Assembly (NCBI RefSeq): GCF_000801105.2
Contig: NC_079515.1
Coordinates: 28,791,407 to 28,855,406 of the forward strand
From: Raphanus sativus
Taxonomy: Eukaryota > Streptophyta > Magnoliopsida > Brassicales > Brassicaceae
Reading direction: 5' to 3'
DNA length: 64,000 nt
Part shown: piece after piece, positions 11,975-23,565 of the stretch
Numbering within the stretch: position 1 is the first letter of the stretch
How the letters are laid out: each line of letters starts with the position of its first letter
Position numbers and translations under genes: made by a program
Notes under the pieces: generated by a model
Told to the model about the DNA's origin: nothing
Seen by the model: only the letters and a program-made list of their open reading frames with translations
Databases searched by the model: none

Positions 11975-13660
11975 TAAAGTGTCTGACCGGGTTTGAATTG
12001 GGGTGAAACCCCGCTCCAACACCATCAAATAACATTTAACTAACACAAAAACTATCCATATGAAAAATATATTTTAATCATTTGTTATGGACCGTTCTGT
12101 AGTTCATATTTTAAACTAAACAATATTGTTGGCTAATTACAGCTTAAATGGTGGTTACGTTTATATTTGAAATTTGAAACATTTTAGGAACAAAGTAAAA
12201 TCAAACGGATGGAAAAAAAAAGATGAACACAGAGTCAAAGAGTGCGATTAGTAAACAAAGTAGAGTAAATAGTTTTAATATTTACACCCAAAAGAAAAGT
12301 AAAGTAAATGGGAATAAAAATGGAGTAAACATCTTTTTAATCAAGTGATTTTCTTTTTACCCCAGCTGAAAACTTACCTCCGTTTAAAAGAGGTGGAAAA
12401 CATTGCTGCTGAAAATGGTGGGTCCACCTAGAAGAGTAAACATCTTTTTAATCAAGTGATTTCCTTTATTCTCAGCTGAAAATTTATCTCTGTCTGCATT
12501 GTCTGGTAAACGACTTTCATTTTCAAAGATCAAAATCCGAAACCGCATTGACAAAATTTCAGCTTGATTTTACTGGTTTAGAATCTAAATTGATATTAAA
12601 CCAACTAATTGTTACCAAAATAGTTGGTATCGAGCTGAAATTAAAACCTGGCCTGATATCCAAATAGAACATGACCCAATATCTTACTAAAAAATTATGT
12701 CGAGTATTATTTGAATATTAGGTTGGATCGGGTTTTAACTTCAGTTTGATACCAACTTGTTTGATATCTATTTATATTCTAAATCAGTAAAACCTAATTA
12801 AATCTTAGTCGGTAGTTATGGGTTTTGATATTTGAAAATAGAGGTAAATAAATTCATATATTTAAATGTGTGCAATTAGATTTATATATTTAAAATATGT
12901 GCAATTAAAAGAAGTGTGGAAAATTGTGTGAAACTATTATTATATGATTTTTTTTTGCTAAAATTTGGTATTATATGATTTTTTTAGTATAGAAATAAGT
13001 TGTTCACCCATTTAAAAAAGGTGGAAAATGTTGGGTTCACTTAAATATTTCTTCTACTTTTTCTTTCCACCCATTGATGTTAACTTTTTACCATTCAGAA
13101 CCAAGATTGGAAAACACGTTAACGAGTGGCATGTGACACTAGATTAGACGGTGCCATGTCATCACTAGACAACGCAGAAAAGAAACAGGGGATTCCCTTT
13201 AATTACCCTTTTACCCCTCCAAACGAACGCGGCTTCACCGTAATAACAAAAAAACCGACGTCGGACAAAAGTCAAAAGTGCCAACTCAAGACCACACATT
13301 CCTAATACTTTTTCTTCAACGCTTCTTTGTTAGTTTCTTTCGTTCAACAACATTTTGTCTCTTCACATTAGACACAGCTACAAATAAAATTCAACTTTTT
13401 ACTACGTTTTGCAATTTTCTTGAATTTTTTTTTGTCACTATTATGAAATTCATTATATTTATGTTCGTAAGTCAAAATTACAACAATATTTCCTAGCCAA
13501 GACAAGTGGGTTGGAGAATTATGTATACACATTTTAAAAACATGAAACCTGAAATATTCAATGCCCAATAAATAATATTTATATTATATATACTGATATA
13601 GTCCAAATGCAATTAGTCTATTAACTAATTCATGGTCAGTGAATGCCCTTTGCTACACGC
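11975..13660. other. Intergenic region upstream of the PIP-like peptide gene
   Basis: A direct repeat of about 60 bp starting GAGTAAACATCTTTTTAATC occurs at 12323-12382 and 12434-12492, differing at a few positions. A short poly(T) insert between repeated TATATGATTTTTTT copies lies near 12940-12985. No ORF with a recognisable domain is present. Distal promoter elements of the peptide gene may lie here; a TTGAC-type W-box core occurs near 13270 on the minus strand. Confidence 0.45.
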
Positions 13661-13667
13661 CCACAAC

Positions 13668-13675
13668 TATAAATA
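13668..13675 (+). promoter_or_regulatory. TATA box of the PIP-like peptide gene
   Basis: TATAAATA lies 117 bp before the ATG at 13792. This fits a transcription start about 30 bp downstream and a leader of roughly 90 bases. The leader is A-rich with no upstream ATG in good context. It is the best core promoter match in the region. Confidence 0.65.
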
Positions 13676-13791
13676 CATACACACTAGCCCTTCATCTCAT
13701 AACTCAACAACTCGTTTCACAAAGCCAACATTCTTAAGAGAAAGTTTTAGAGAAATAGAGAGAAGTAATAAACTGAAGTGAAGTACAAGAT

Positions 13792-14043
13792 ATGGAGAAA
13801 AAGATTCTGATTTTGTTATTCATCATCTTTTCTGTGGAGATGTCCTCGATTATTTCGGGAGTTGATTGCCGAGCCCTACGAAACGAGCAGACGAACGGCA
13901 GTGATCAAACGGCCGCCGTAGACGGCAGTGGTTTTAACTTGATCTCGACTGCCGCTGCCGCGAACAGCTCGAGGATTCGTTTGATGAGGAGCTTGGCTTT
14001 CCGATTAGCGTCTGGGCCGAGCAAGAGAGGACCTGGACACTAA
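13792..14043 (+). CDS. PIP-type (PAMP-induced peptide-like) secreted signalling peptide precursor
   Basis: This intronless 83-residue precursor has a hydrophobic signal peptide at residues 1-25 (MEKKILILLFIIFSVEMSS) and a variable polar middle. Its C-terminus, RLASGPSKRGPGH, holds the SGPS core (residues 74-77) and a terminal GxGH. This layout defines the PIP/PIPL family, whose C-terminal 11-15 residues are released in the apoplast. Known members (PIP1) are perceived by the LRR kinase RLK7 and amplify immune signalling. One SGPS copy is present and the peptide ends at the stop, as in active members. By position it may be the orthologue of Arabidopsis PIPL1 (At1g47178, from memory). A TATA box lies upstream. 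The start is the only ATG giving a signal peptide. Family assignment is firm; induction by pathogens is inferred. Confidence 0.9.
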   Translation: MEKKILILLFIIFSVEMSSIISGVDCRALRNEQTNGSDQTAAVDGSGFNLISTAAAANSSRIRLMRSLAFRLASGPSKRGPGH

Positions 14044-16787
14044 TAAACACATTCTTCTTCTCTATTAGTTATGAACTAATTCTTTCTTTTCCCTTTTTAC
14101 GTATGTAAAGATCTGTGTATCTAAGTTCTTAAAACTAGAAAAAACAATTGATTCATTCATTTGCCATGTGATCACTAATCAGAGGCGTAGTTACTGGCTT
14201 TTTGTTTGCACAAGTCGTTATTCATGTCAGAGTTTAATTTTTCTTTCAATACAAACCAGCAGTAAAGTTCAACAAAAAGTCTGTTTGTTTATTTTATAAG
14301 AACTCACAGAGTATTTCCAAAAAATAAATTATTTTAAAATTTGCAAAATTCTATATCTAAAGTTTTAAAATGTTTTCTCTAAAAGCAAAAACATCAAACT
14401 TAACTTTAAAGTTATTTGTATTTTACTTTAAAGTCCTTTTATTTGACATAATTAATATAACTACATAAAAAATATAAATAACTAACACATATATAAAAAT
14501 ATTACAACAATATTAACTAATAAAATGTTACACAAATATAAAATTATGAATAGAAATACATAATAAAATATTAGAATACAAGCAAAATACAACATTATGC
14601 CATTTAATTATTTCTTCTGTAATGTTCTATCTTCGGTTACAAAAAAAATTGTTTAGACAATATTTTAGAAATTTTGAAGTTCTAGAGAAATTTACGAGAC
14701 GATTAGTGTTGTTAAAGTATTTAAATTTGTATAATATTTATCTCTTCATATACCTTTTAAAGTTTCTTTTGTAATATTCTTATTGTCCACTTTTAGTTTA
14801 AAATAATATAAAACTAATTTTAAATTTTTATTTAATTTTATGTGAAAGGATTAATTTATAAAAAGACAAATCTGAAATATTTATGAGATATAAAAAATAT
14901 AAGGATTAAAACGATAAACAAGAAAATACATAATAATCATAAATATGATATGTAATTAATTGTAACGACCATATTGTAAATAAAAATGAAATTCAAAATT
15001 TGAAGTCTTGAGTTACAAAACTTCAAATATGAAGTTTAACTCTTCAAAACTCTAAATTAGAAGTTGTGATGTTTGTTTCGTAGAACAAAAATATATATAT
15101 TTAAAATTAGAATTTCTTTTTGGAGATTCTCTGACAAAAAGAAAATGTGTTAACTATACAAAGATAAATAAGTCACCAAATTCCTGAGTTTTGTCCAAAA
15201 GAGTAGTGTTGGGGATAACTAATCTAGGAAATTATTATTCCTCCTTCCGACTAGGACGCTGGCCTACGGTCCTCGCTTAGATAAATCATGGTTCAGATCG
15301 GGATCTATCTCTGTCTCTAGGTAAAACGAAAAACTTGAATGAAATGAGGATTTTTCTATATTTCTGATAAGGAAAGTTTTTAACTTAGTTTTTAGATACG
15401 AACAAGCTATACAAAGAAGATCCAAACCATAGAACAAGAAACCGACTATTCTATATTAGAAATTAGAGTCATATGACTAGAACTAGGGTTCATAACACAA
15501 ATTGTTATAGTTCCGGCTTTAAATACCAATAAAACAATAATCTATCCTATTAAAAGTGAAGTACAAATAAGTATTTACCCTGAATTTTTCTGTTTATTTA
15601 CGATGGATTGCCACTGCATCTATACACCGTCGTTTCATTTAATCTCTTCCCATCTATCTATCGATTTTTTTATTATTCACAAACCGAAATTATTGTGCCT
15701 AAACCGAGTGAACTATAATTAATTCCCTTCTCCCCAACATTCAATGAACAATAATTAAATCCCTTCTCCACCCATGCATTCAACGTACCACCTTCCCTGC
15801 AAAATGAAAAGTGCATATATAAATACTAACCACATAAATCAATTCAAAATAAATGATGATTAATTTTGATTGGTGTCAATATGCTTAATATTGATTCATG
15901 TATATTTAGCTCATCTAATATATTAACTTAATGTATGTATTATTATTTTTACTATGTAATTTTGTATGATCAATTGTATGTTTTGTAACATAGTCTATTT
16001 TAAAATCCTATCAATGCTATTAAAAACGTAATACCCTGTGATAATAACAAGAGATATTATATTTACAATAATTTGATTTTATCTGTTCAGGTATCCATTC
16101 GGATTCGTTTCGGATCTGTTTGGGTTTTGGGTTTCCGGGGTCAAAGATTTCAGCCCCATTCAGATATTTCTAAATTTCAGTTCGAGTTATATTCGGATCT
16201 TTGCGGGTTCAGTTCAGGTTCGGATAACCCATTTAAATTATTTTAAAAATTTTATTATATATTTTGAATTTCTTAAAATCTATAAATAAAATAATATATT
16301 GTACATAAATATGAATAACATATGTCAGAATACCTAAACTAACATATAAATTGGTTTGGTTTAAATTTTGGATCAAAAATCAATAATTATTTTAAATATT
16401 TTTGGTGTTTTGAGTGTATTTCCACTGTGTTAGATATTTATATTTGACTATTTTTATATATTTTCAAGTATTTAAACCAACCTAAAAATATCATATATAT
16501 TCTGGATATTTTTATATACATTAAAATTAAAATAATTAATATATATAAGTATATAAATATTTTTTCGGATACATTTTGATATCCAAAATATTTCGGTTCG
16601 AATTGGTTATGGTTTCGGTTGTCTAAATATCAAAACTTTGAATAATTTGGATATTTAATCAATTTTTTCGGGTTTGATATTACTCTTTCGGATCGTGATC
16701 GGTTCGGTTCTTCAGATTTGAATTTTTTTTATCCACCTTTGATATTGACATGAAAAAAAAATAGCAATATATTTTTCAAATATACAT
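14044..16787. other. AT-rich intergenic DNA with a GC-richer patch
   Basis: 3' flanking sequence of the peptide gene grades into AT-rich DNA. A less AT-rich patch at about 15230-15340, with no ORF, looks like the edge of an unidentified element. From 16080 to 16760 the sequence is dominated by short TTCGGAT/GGTTCGG/GGATATTT phrases, common inside Brassicaceae non-autonomous Helitrons and consistent with the 3' end that follows. Confidence 0.4.
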
Positions 16788-16815
16788 CCGCACGGGCGTG
16801 CGGATCAAAATCTAG
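16788..16815 (+). mobile_element. Helitron 3' terminus
   Basis: CCGCACGGGCGTGCGG (16788-16803) forms a 6-bp-stem hairpin, then ATCAAAAT and CTAG at 16812-16815 followed by T. This is a textbook Helitron 3' end. The element probably includes the TTCGG-rich DNA back to about 16080, but the 5' TC end could not be fixed. Confidence 0.85.
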
Positions 16816-19800
16816 TTCCTACTTATAACTTGTTTGTTTCACGTTTCAATTGTATCAATAAAATACCTACACAAAACTACCATAATAGTTTGGCGTTAGA
16901 AAAAAAGAGAGATAGTCAGTTACATGACGATGAAAGAAAGTGAGCATGAGCAAATTTTGGCAATACTTACAAAACTGAGTTGCAAGCTCAAATTTCTGCA
17001 TTTGACTTGATAATTTGGGATTCAGTTGGCGTTTCATCAACATATGTTTAACAGTTCCATAAATTTCGGCAGCAAAAATAATAAACCGAGATAACCAATG
17101 TCAAACTAAACTGAACTGACGATTTTTCGGATCAGTTCGGCATCTAGAAAACTGTACTAACCGAACTGAAGTATTCCGAGTACGGCCAAGCCTTGTATTA
17201 GGGATAAGTTTGGGATTTATAAAGTGTAACAATGTATTTATCTAATTACTCTAAATTTTAGTTATCTTTGTACATATAAAATTTTCAAATAAGACTTATA
17301 GATGAAGAATTGTAAAACATAAGAATGTTATATGAAAAAAATACTTTAAAAGATGTTCAAAATTATTTATAGACAACTAGAAGAGAATTTGAATAAAGAG
17401 TGTACTCTAGATATTTAGGCAAAACTAAGTGACAGATAATTTGTTACAAAAAAACAAAAATAAGTAAATGTAATAATCCCCTTTCTATTATTTGAGGAGA
17501 CCATTTTTGAAATAAACCTTTAGTTGATGTGTTATTAACCACTATGCCATTACTTATGTGTCTTCACCATATTTCACCTCAGCCTTTTTTTATAAAAGCC
17601 CTCTCTTACCTAGACTATTTACCTTTTATGCCATGCCATTGCAGTGTACATATATTATATTTTTTACATATATTATTCACCTAAAGAAGAGCAAGTTCAC
17701 GGACATATATAATCAGTCTGTGACGTTTACCTAAAATACACATATTGCAATAACTAAAAGCATCTCCTTCCGTATTTTATTTTTGATAGTACTATATGTT
17801 TTTCTTTTTTGTAACCTTTTTTCGATAGTACTATATGTTGATATCATGATGTTGGCCATGCTTTCTAAAGTCCAATATTTTATTTTTCATGTTGTTTCGT
17901 AAATTTTCGATTTTTATTTTTGAATATATTTTGTATAGAAAATGGTAATAATACAGGAACCGGCTGTAATGAATGTTTGTAATATAGTACATATGTATAA
18001 AAGGTTTTATATGGACGTCAAATTATTAGTGACCGGACCAAGATATTGATCATTACAGTATAAAAATAAAACAACAAAGTGACTATTAATAAATTTGTAT
18101 ATGTATTTGTATATGTTAAAAACTGAACATTATTTTGCAGCAGCTAGAAAGATATAATCTATGCGAACCTATACACTTTTTGCGTGTAATGAAAAAGTGT
18201 ATATATTTAATAATTAAACTGATCAATGTTTTGTAAATAAAAAATGTTTGAATTAAGGTAATCCATACTATGAAACCATCGCTTGCATGTCGCCGAAAAT
18301 TATTCAATACGCGGTAAGAAAATTATTCTTTACTTCTGTTAAGTCAACTGTGTCTTTTATTTTCCTATCAATCTCTTTGAGACTATCATGTTAAAAGAGT
18401 CATCTCTTTGCAATCCATATACTTAATGACCCGATATCTTTGTAATTGAAAGACCTTCATAAATGTTAATTTATTTTCGGAAAAAATCTGATTTAACCGG
18501 ATTGCAATATTACCTTAATAGTATACCTACGTTTCCATTAGGTTTGTGGTTATATTTCTTATGGAAAGTCAAAGTATTTCTTTCCAAATTATACATATTT
18601 TGAATGATCAATTACTCATTTTATTGGCTTAATTATAGGTGTTATTTGATTACCATGATATTAAATCGCCCCTCCCTTAAATCCTATATCCTCGATTGAT
18701 ATATATATATATATATATATATTTATACACACTTCTTACACAGCCATCACAAACTAAACGTATTTAATAGCAGCATCGAAAATGAATGCTATGAACTTTA
18801 TTTCGAATTTAAACCAAAGAAATCTATGTGAAAACAAGGGTGAAAATAATTAAGACTCTGAAAGCAATATTCAATGGCTGGTGGAGAGATCCTAGAAATG
18901 GTTTTCGTGGATGCAAAGATAAGTCCACCGTTCCATTATGTACTTACATACAAATTTTTTTCGTGTTGAATATTTTTTTCTGACCGAGTATTTTTTTCAA
19001 GGAAATAAAATTCATGTCTCAAATAAAAAGGAACTGGTTCACCAGTTTGAACCATTCTTCGGCCAAGGATGTTTCAAGATCTTTTTTAACTTTTTTTGAC
19101 ACCCTCCTGCAGTTTTTACCGGACAACCAACTACCCTTATAAAATTGGTTTCTTTCCTACCACCGGATTCAAAACTGTGAAGACCTCCCGAACCAACTCT
19201 CTGGGCTCCAACATGTGACCTATCGTTCGATTCTAGATGGAACCCTTGATCCTGATTTTTTGGTTGGTAAGTGATCATTTTCTATATCTCAAGTTCCAAT
19301 AGAGTAAAATACTAATATTACTTTTGTTAATATTATTATATCATATGTTATTGGAGCTGGTTTCTGTGAATGCAGAAAGTTACCAAATTATATGACATTT
19401 ATAACATCTACTCCAACCTATTTTTGTTTTTTTTCTCAAAAATAAAAGAATTATATATTTACCTCTATATTTAGAGGTAAAAATAGCATTCCTCTATAAT
19501 AGAGATATATATTTTTTATTTATAAAATAGCCCTTTAATTTTTTGTAATTATAACAAAATACATGTCTATGGAAAACCTAATTTCTTTTTATTTATAACA
19601 ATACAGTTTTTTGTTTACATAATAGCAATTATTTTATAATTTAGAAGAAAATTTATTTAATAAATGGTATTTAAAGTTTTATATCTACCTAAGATTAAAA
19701 TCAAATTTTAATTATTAAAGTTACATAGATTTTTCATACTGATAACATATTTACGTTCAACCTAAATATTAATTTTTTGTAACACAGCCTAAATATTAGT

Positions 19801-20241
19801 TATTTGAAATACTCCAACAACTTTGATAAAATGTTCATTTCTCATTTTGGGATGCATAATTAATCATTTATAGTCAAATTGATGGTTAGATGATATCTAT
19901 TTTATTTTGTTTGTATTGTGTCTTTCTGGAGTAAAATATATAGTTTAAAAAATACTAAATTTTTATAAAAATAAAAATTACAATGAATGGATCAATTAGT
20001 AACATTAATAAGTAAAAATCGTTAATTTTAAAATAGATAAAAATATTATAAGAATATTCATTTTTAGAAAGAAAATAGAGAAATACATAGAATATCTTAG
20101 AGACTAACAATTCATCACTGTAGTTCTTTTTGTTAAGATTTTTATATTATTAAATTATAACAAATAAATAATATAATGTAAATATTTACATATTATAAAT
20201 TATCATATCTCAATAAATAACTATTCGTAAAATATCTTGAA
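16816..20241. other. AT-rich intergenic DNA, no confident gene
   Basis: A minus-strand ORF at 19039-19278 (79 codons) is GC-richer than its surroundings but matches nothing I recognise. A (TA)n run lies at about 18700-18722. From about 19400 the CATCTACTCCAACC motif resembles the left end of the Harbinger MITE at 56544, but I could not find a matching right end. The last part is probably the body of the Helitron ending at 20267. Confidence 0.4.
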
Positions 20242-20267
20242 CCGCGCAGGGCGCGGGTATCACCTAG
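20242..20267 (+). mobile_element. Helitron 3' terminus
   Basis: CCGCGCAGGGCGCGG (20242-20256) is a 6-bp-stem hairpin, followed by a short spacer and CTAG at 20264-20267, then T. It lies only about 360 bp upstream of the cyclin start codon, so this insertion marks the distal edge of the cyclin promoter. Confidence 0.85.
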
Positions 20268-20394
20268 TTCTATATATTATAATGGAGAAAACAAAATAAA
20301 CGAGAAGAAATGTTTTTAAAAAGGTGAAAGGCACCACCATAGCAATCTTACCGGTAAAAATAAATTCAGACACAAATCTGATGAAAACCACTAG

Positions 20395-20403
20395 CCCGCC
20401 AAA
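20395..20403 (-). promoter_or_regulatory. Candidate E2F site in the cyclin A3 promoter
   Basis: CCCGCCAAA on the plus strand is TTTGGCGGG on the minus strand, a full match to the E2F consensus. It lies about 226 bp before the cyclin ATG. Plant A3 cyclins are expressed at G1/S and are E2F-associated, so the site is plausible; binding is inferred. Confidence 0.55.
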
Positions 20404-20628
20404 CAATATTTTGGACCTCACCAAAATTTGGTTACGACTCCCACAACAGAGCGCGATAAATTTAAAACTCTGAAAGTTTCTCAGAAATGGCGCTTCTGCT
20501 CTCTCTCCTTTTTCATCCCTCTCTTATTACACCCTCACTTCTCCCTTCCCCACCAAATCTCAATCTCAATCTCTCTCTCTCTCTCACTTACTTTCTCTCT
20601 GTCTCGGAATCTCTTCAATCCCTAAATC

Positions 20629-22311
20629 ATGGCGGAGAAAGAGATCTGTGTGAGGATGACGAGAGCCGCGGCCAAAAGAAAGGCCATGGCCACCGAGGAG
20701 GAGGAACGGTTCACCAAGAAGAGAGTGGTCCTCGGCGAGCTTCCCAATGTCTCTAATCTCAATCGGAAAAGAGTGATTCCCAAGCCCTCAAAGACTCTTG
20801 TACCTCCACCAAAGACTACTGCTCCGGTGGAATCAGGATCTGACATCGATGCTCGATCCGATGATCCTAAGATGTGTGGTCCTTATGTCTCCGACATCTA
20901 CGACTATCTACGTCAAATGGAGGTAATAAAAAAAGAAAAAATCTCTACTCTCTGTCGGGACTTAGGCTTAGATTAGTTGTGGGTTTGGTCTGAAGAGACT
21001 CAATTCAAGATTATTTTCTTTAAACGTGGAAACTTTAGAGATTGATTATGGTTATTACTATTGGTTTGCTATGTGAAGCTGAAAGAGCTTTTTTTTTTAT
21101 ATTTGATTTCAGGTGAATGCAAAACAAAGACCATTACCTGATTATATTGAAAAGGTTCAGAAAGACGTAACACCGAGCATGAGAGGTGTTTTGGTGGATT
21201 GGTTAGTGGAAGTTGCTGAGGAGTACAAACTCCTACCCGAAACTCTTCATCTCACCGTCTCCTACATCGATAGATTCTTGTCCTTAAAGACTGTCAACAA
21301 GCAGAGGCTTCAGCTTTTGGGAGTATCTGCAATGCTTATTGCCTCGTAAGTAATCTCTTTGTTACTAGTTGTCATTGTGTCTTTGTGTGAAGCTTATGTC
21401 CTTATTCTTCTTATGGTTGAGTAGGAAGTATGAAGAGATAAGTCCTCCTAAAGTGGAAGATTTCTGTTACATCACTGATAATACATTTTCGAAACAAGAT
21501 GTGGTCAAGATGGAGGCTGATATACTTCTTGCACTCCAGTTTGAACTAGGAAGACCTACAATCAGTTCATTTATAAGGTTAGATTTGTGATGAGACACTG
21601 TGCTTTGAATGGTTTGTATGGCTCATTGTGTCCTCATTTTGCCTTTTTTTATGTGCAGACGATTCACAAGGGTTGCACAAGAAGATTTCAAAGTAAGCTC
21701 AAGCTGGTTATATCTTTATAGATTCAGAATCTGAAGAGTCTCGATTGCTAAATATTCTTCCTTTTCTATGCCTTTGTTGTTGCAGGTGCCACATTTGCAG
21801 CTGGAGCCACTGTCTTGCTATTTATCAGAACTGAGTCTATTAGATTACAAAGCTGTGAAGTTTGTGCCATCTATGTTGGCTGCTTCTGCTGTCTTTCTTG
21901 CTCGGTTCATCATCCGTCCAAAACAACATCCTTGGGTAAGCATTTTGTTCTCACTCTCTTACAGGCTTAAATGTTGTGTATGAACCCACTAATCATCTTT
22001 TGGTTTTGATTGATGTACAACAGAACCAAACGTTAGAAGAATACACAAAGTACAAAGCGGCTGATCTAAAAGTGTGTGTGGGAATCATACATGACTTGTA
22101 TCTGAGCAGAAGAGGAGGTGCTCTACAAGCTGTAAGAGATAAATACAAGCACCACAAGGTAATTAACATTACAATAATTTTCAACCAAGATCATTTGAAT
22201 TAGCATTCTTGTTCTTTAATGTTGTTCCTTTTGTTACAGTTCCAGTGTGTTGGGACCATGCCTGTTTCACCAGATCTTCCCGTTACCTTTTGGGAGGATG
22301 TTGCCATTTGA
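20629..22311 (+). CDS. CYCA3: Cyclin A3 (CYCA3;2/3;4-like)
   Basis: Seven exons give 356 residues: 20629-20922, 21113-21345, 21425-21577, 21659-21692, 21786-21935, 22024-22158 and 22240-22311. All introns are GT-AG and the frame is kept. The product is an A-type cyclin that activates a CDK in S phase. The N-terminus carries a destruction box, RVVLGELPN (residues 32-40), for APC/C-mediated proteolysis. The cyclin box starts at the hallmark MRGVLVDW (121-128), continues with [20 protein letters not shown] and ends in the second cyclin fold ([26 protein letters not shown]). The C-terminus is short, as in A3 cyclins. Sequence is intermediate between the Arabidopsis CYCA3;2 and CYCA3;4 proteins I recall; those genes are clustered (At1g47210-47230), whereas only one copy is seen here. 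A CT-repeat leader precedes the ATG. Confidence 0.95.
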
Positions 22312-23565
22312 TCTGAACCACTCTTTCTTTTGTCTGAACTCTGCTCTCTTTGGCAAAATGTTACTGAGATCGATTTCATGAAAGGTATCTCAGTACAATG
22401 CCTGACTAGCCGGTCAGATAGTATAAAGAATCTACAGCTGAAACTGGGGTATTAAAGAACTCTTGGACGTGAAATGAAGGCAGCAACAAATAATTTTTGT
22501 TTTTGTAATATGAAGATGCGTAATTTGTCATTCAAGTATCATTTTATACATATTTAGTATATGTATCTTTGGATTAATGCAGTATAATTAATTTACTTTA
22601 CGGTTTTTGTGAATTGATGGATTGTAGGACCATTGATTTCTAATATATGGTGAACTGAGTAATTTGTTAATATAATGATAAAAACAGAAATAAAAAATAC
22701 GACACTTATACCAAAATACGATAGACAAGGATTTGTTTCGTGTGGAAGTTGTGATGCTCTTTTTTTGATTCTTAGTGGCCCTTAGTTAGCCGGTTTTACA
22801 AAATCAGAGTTCTAGGATACAACCACACTTCGAGAATAGAAGCTAACGAACCAATTCTATGTTGTACTCTCAACAAAAAAAAATTAAGAAAATAATAAAA
22901 GATCAATTGAAGAATTGTTGTTCTGTTTTTCTTCTTTGTTGTTAGTCCCATCAGTTTGTGGAAGAGAGGGGAGAGCATAAACTTATGATACTCACAAAAC
23001 AAAACGTGCACCTTCCTAGGTGACTTCAAAAGTCAGCCAATGTCTTTTAACTCTTGATTCCTTTATCTCTCGTGTAAAATCTTTCTTTTTCGTTTACAGT
23101 TTGCTTTTCAGATTACAGTTTTCAGTTAGCTTAATTGTTTTTTTCTTAACTCGGTGAATACCTAAAGGAAAAATATTGGTTCGATTCAACTGCGCCTGAT
23201 CCACTCCACGCCCCTTTGAAGTCTGTAACGAGTATAAGAATACGTGAATCTTAAGGAGCCAAGCAAACAATCTAAACTCTATCATACGTACCACCAACAT
23301 AAAAAGCATAAAACAGAGGAATATAGCAGAAAAAAAAAGAGAAAGCATCTTGTTTCTCTCTTTGCAATTGTTATTGGAAGAAATAACTTCATTAAACCAT
23401 AATGCAACAGTACATATTCTTTCGGCATTATTGAGCAAAGGATATTCCCCCATGCTTGCTCGCGATAAAAGGCAAAACCAAAAGATAGAATCTCTACAGA
23501 GAACCAATCCTGTCTTGAAAGGATTTAACACAAGAAAGAAAAAAAACAAGCTGAGACAGGGTGAA
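22312..23565. other. Convergent intergenic region between cyclin A3 and gamma carbonic anhydrase
   Basis: This holds the 3' UTR sides of both genes. A 173-codon minus-strand ORF overlaps the region but is a different frame running into the carbonic anhydrase exon, with low-complexity hydrophobic content. I treat it as spurious. No transposon ends were seen. Confidence 0.55.

Noticed and set aside
18699..18722. (TA)n run as a regulatory element
   Set aside because: Simple microsatellite with no gene nearby.
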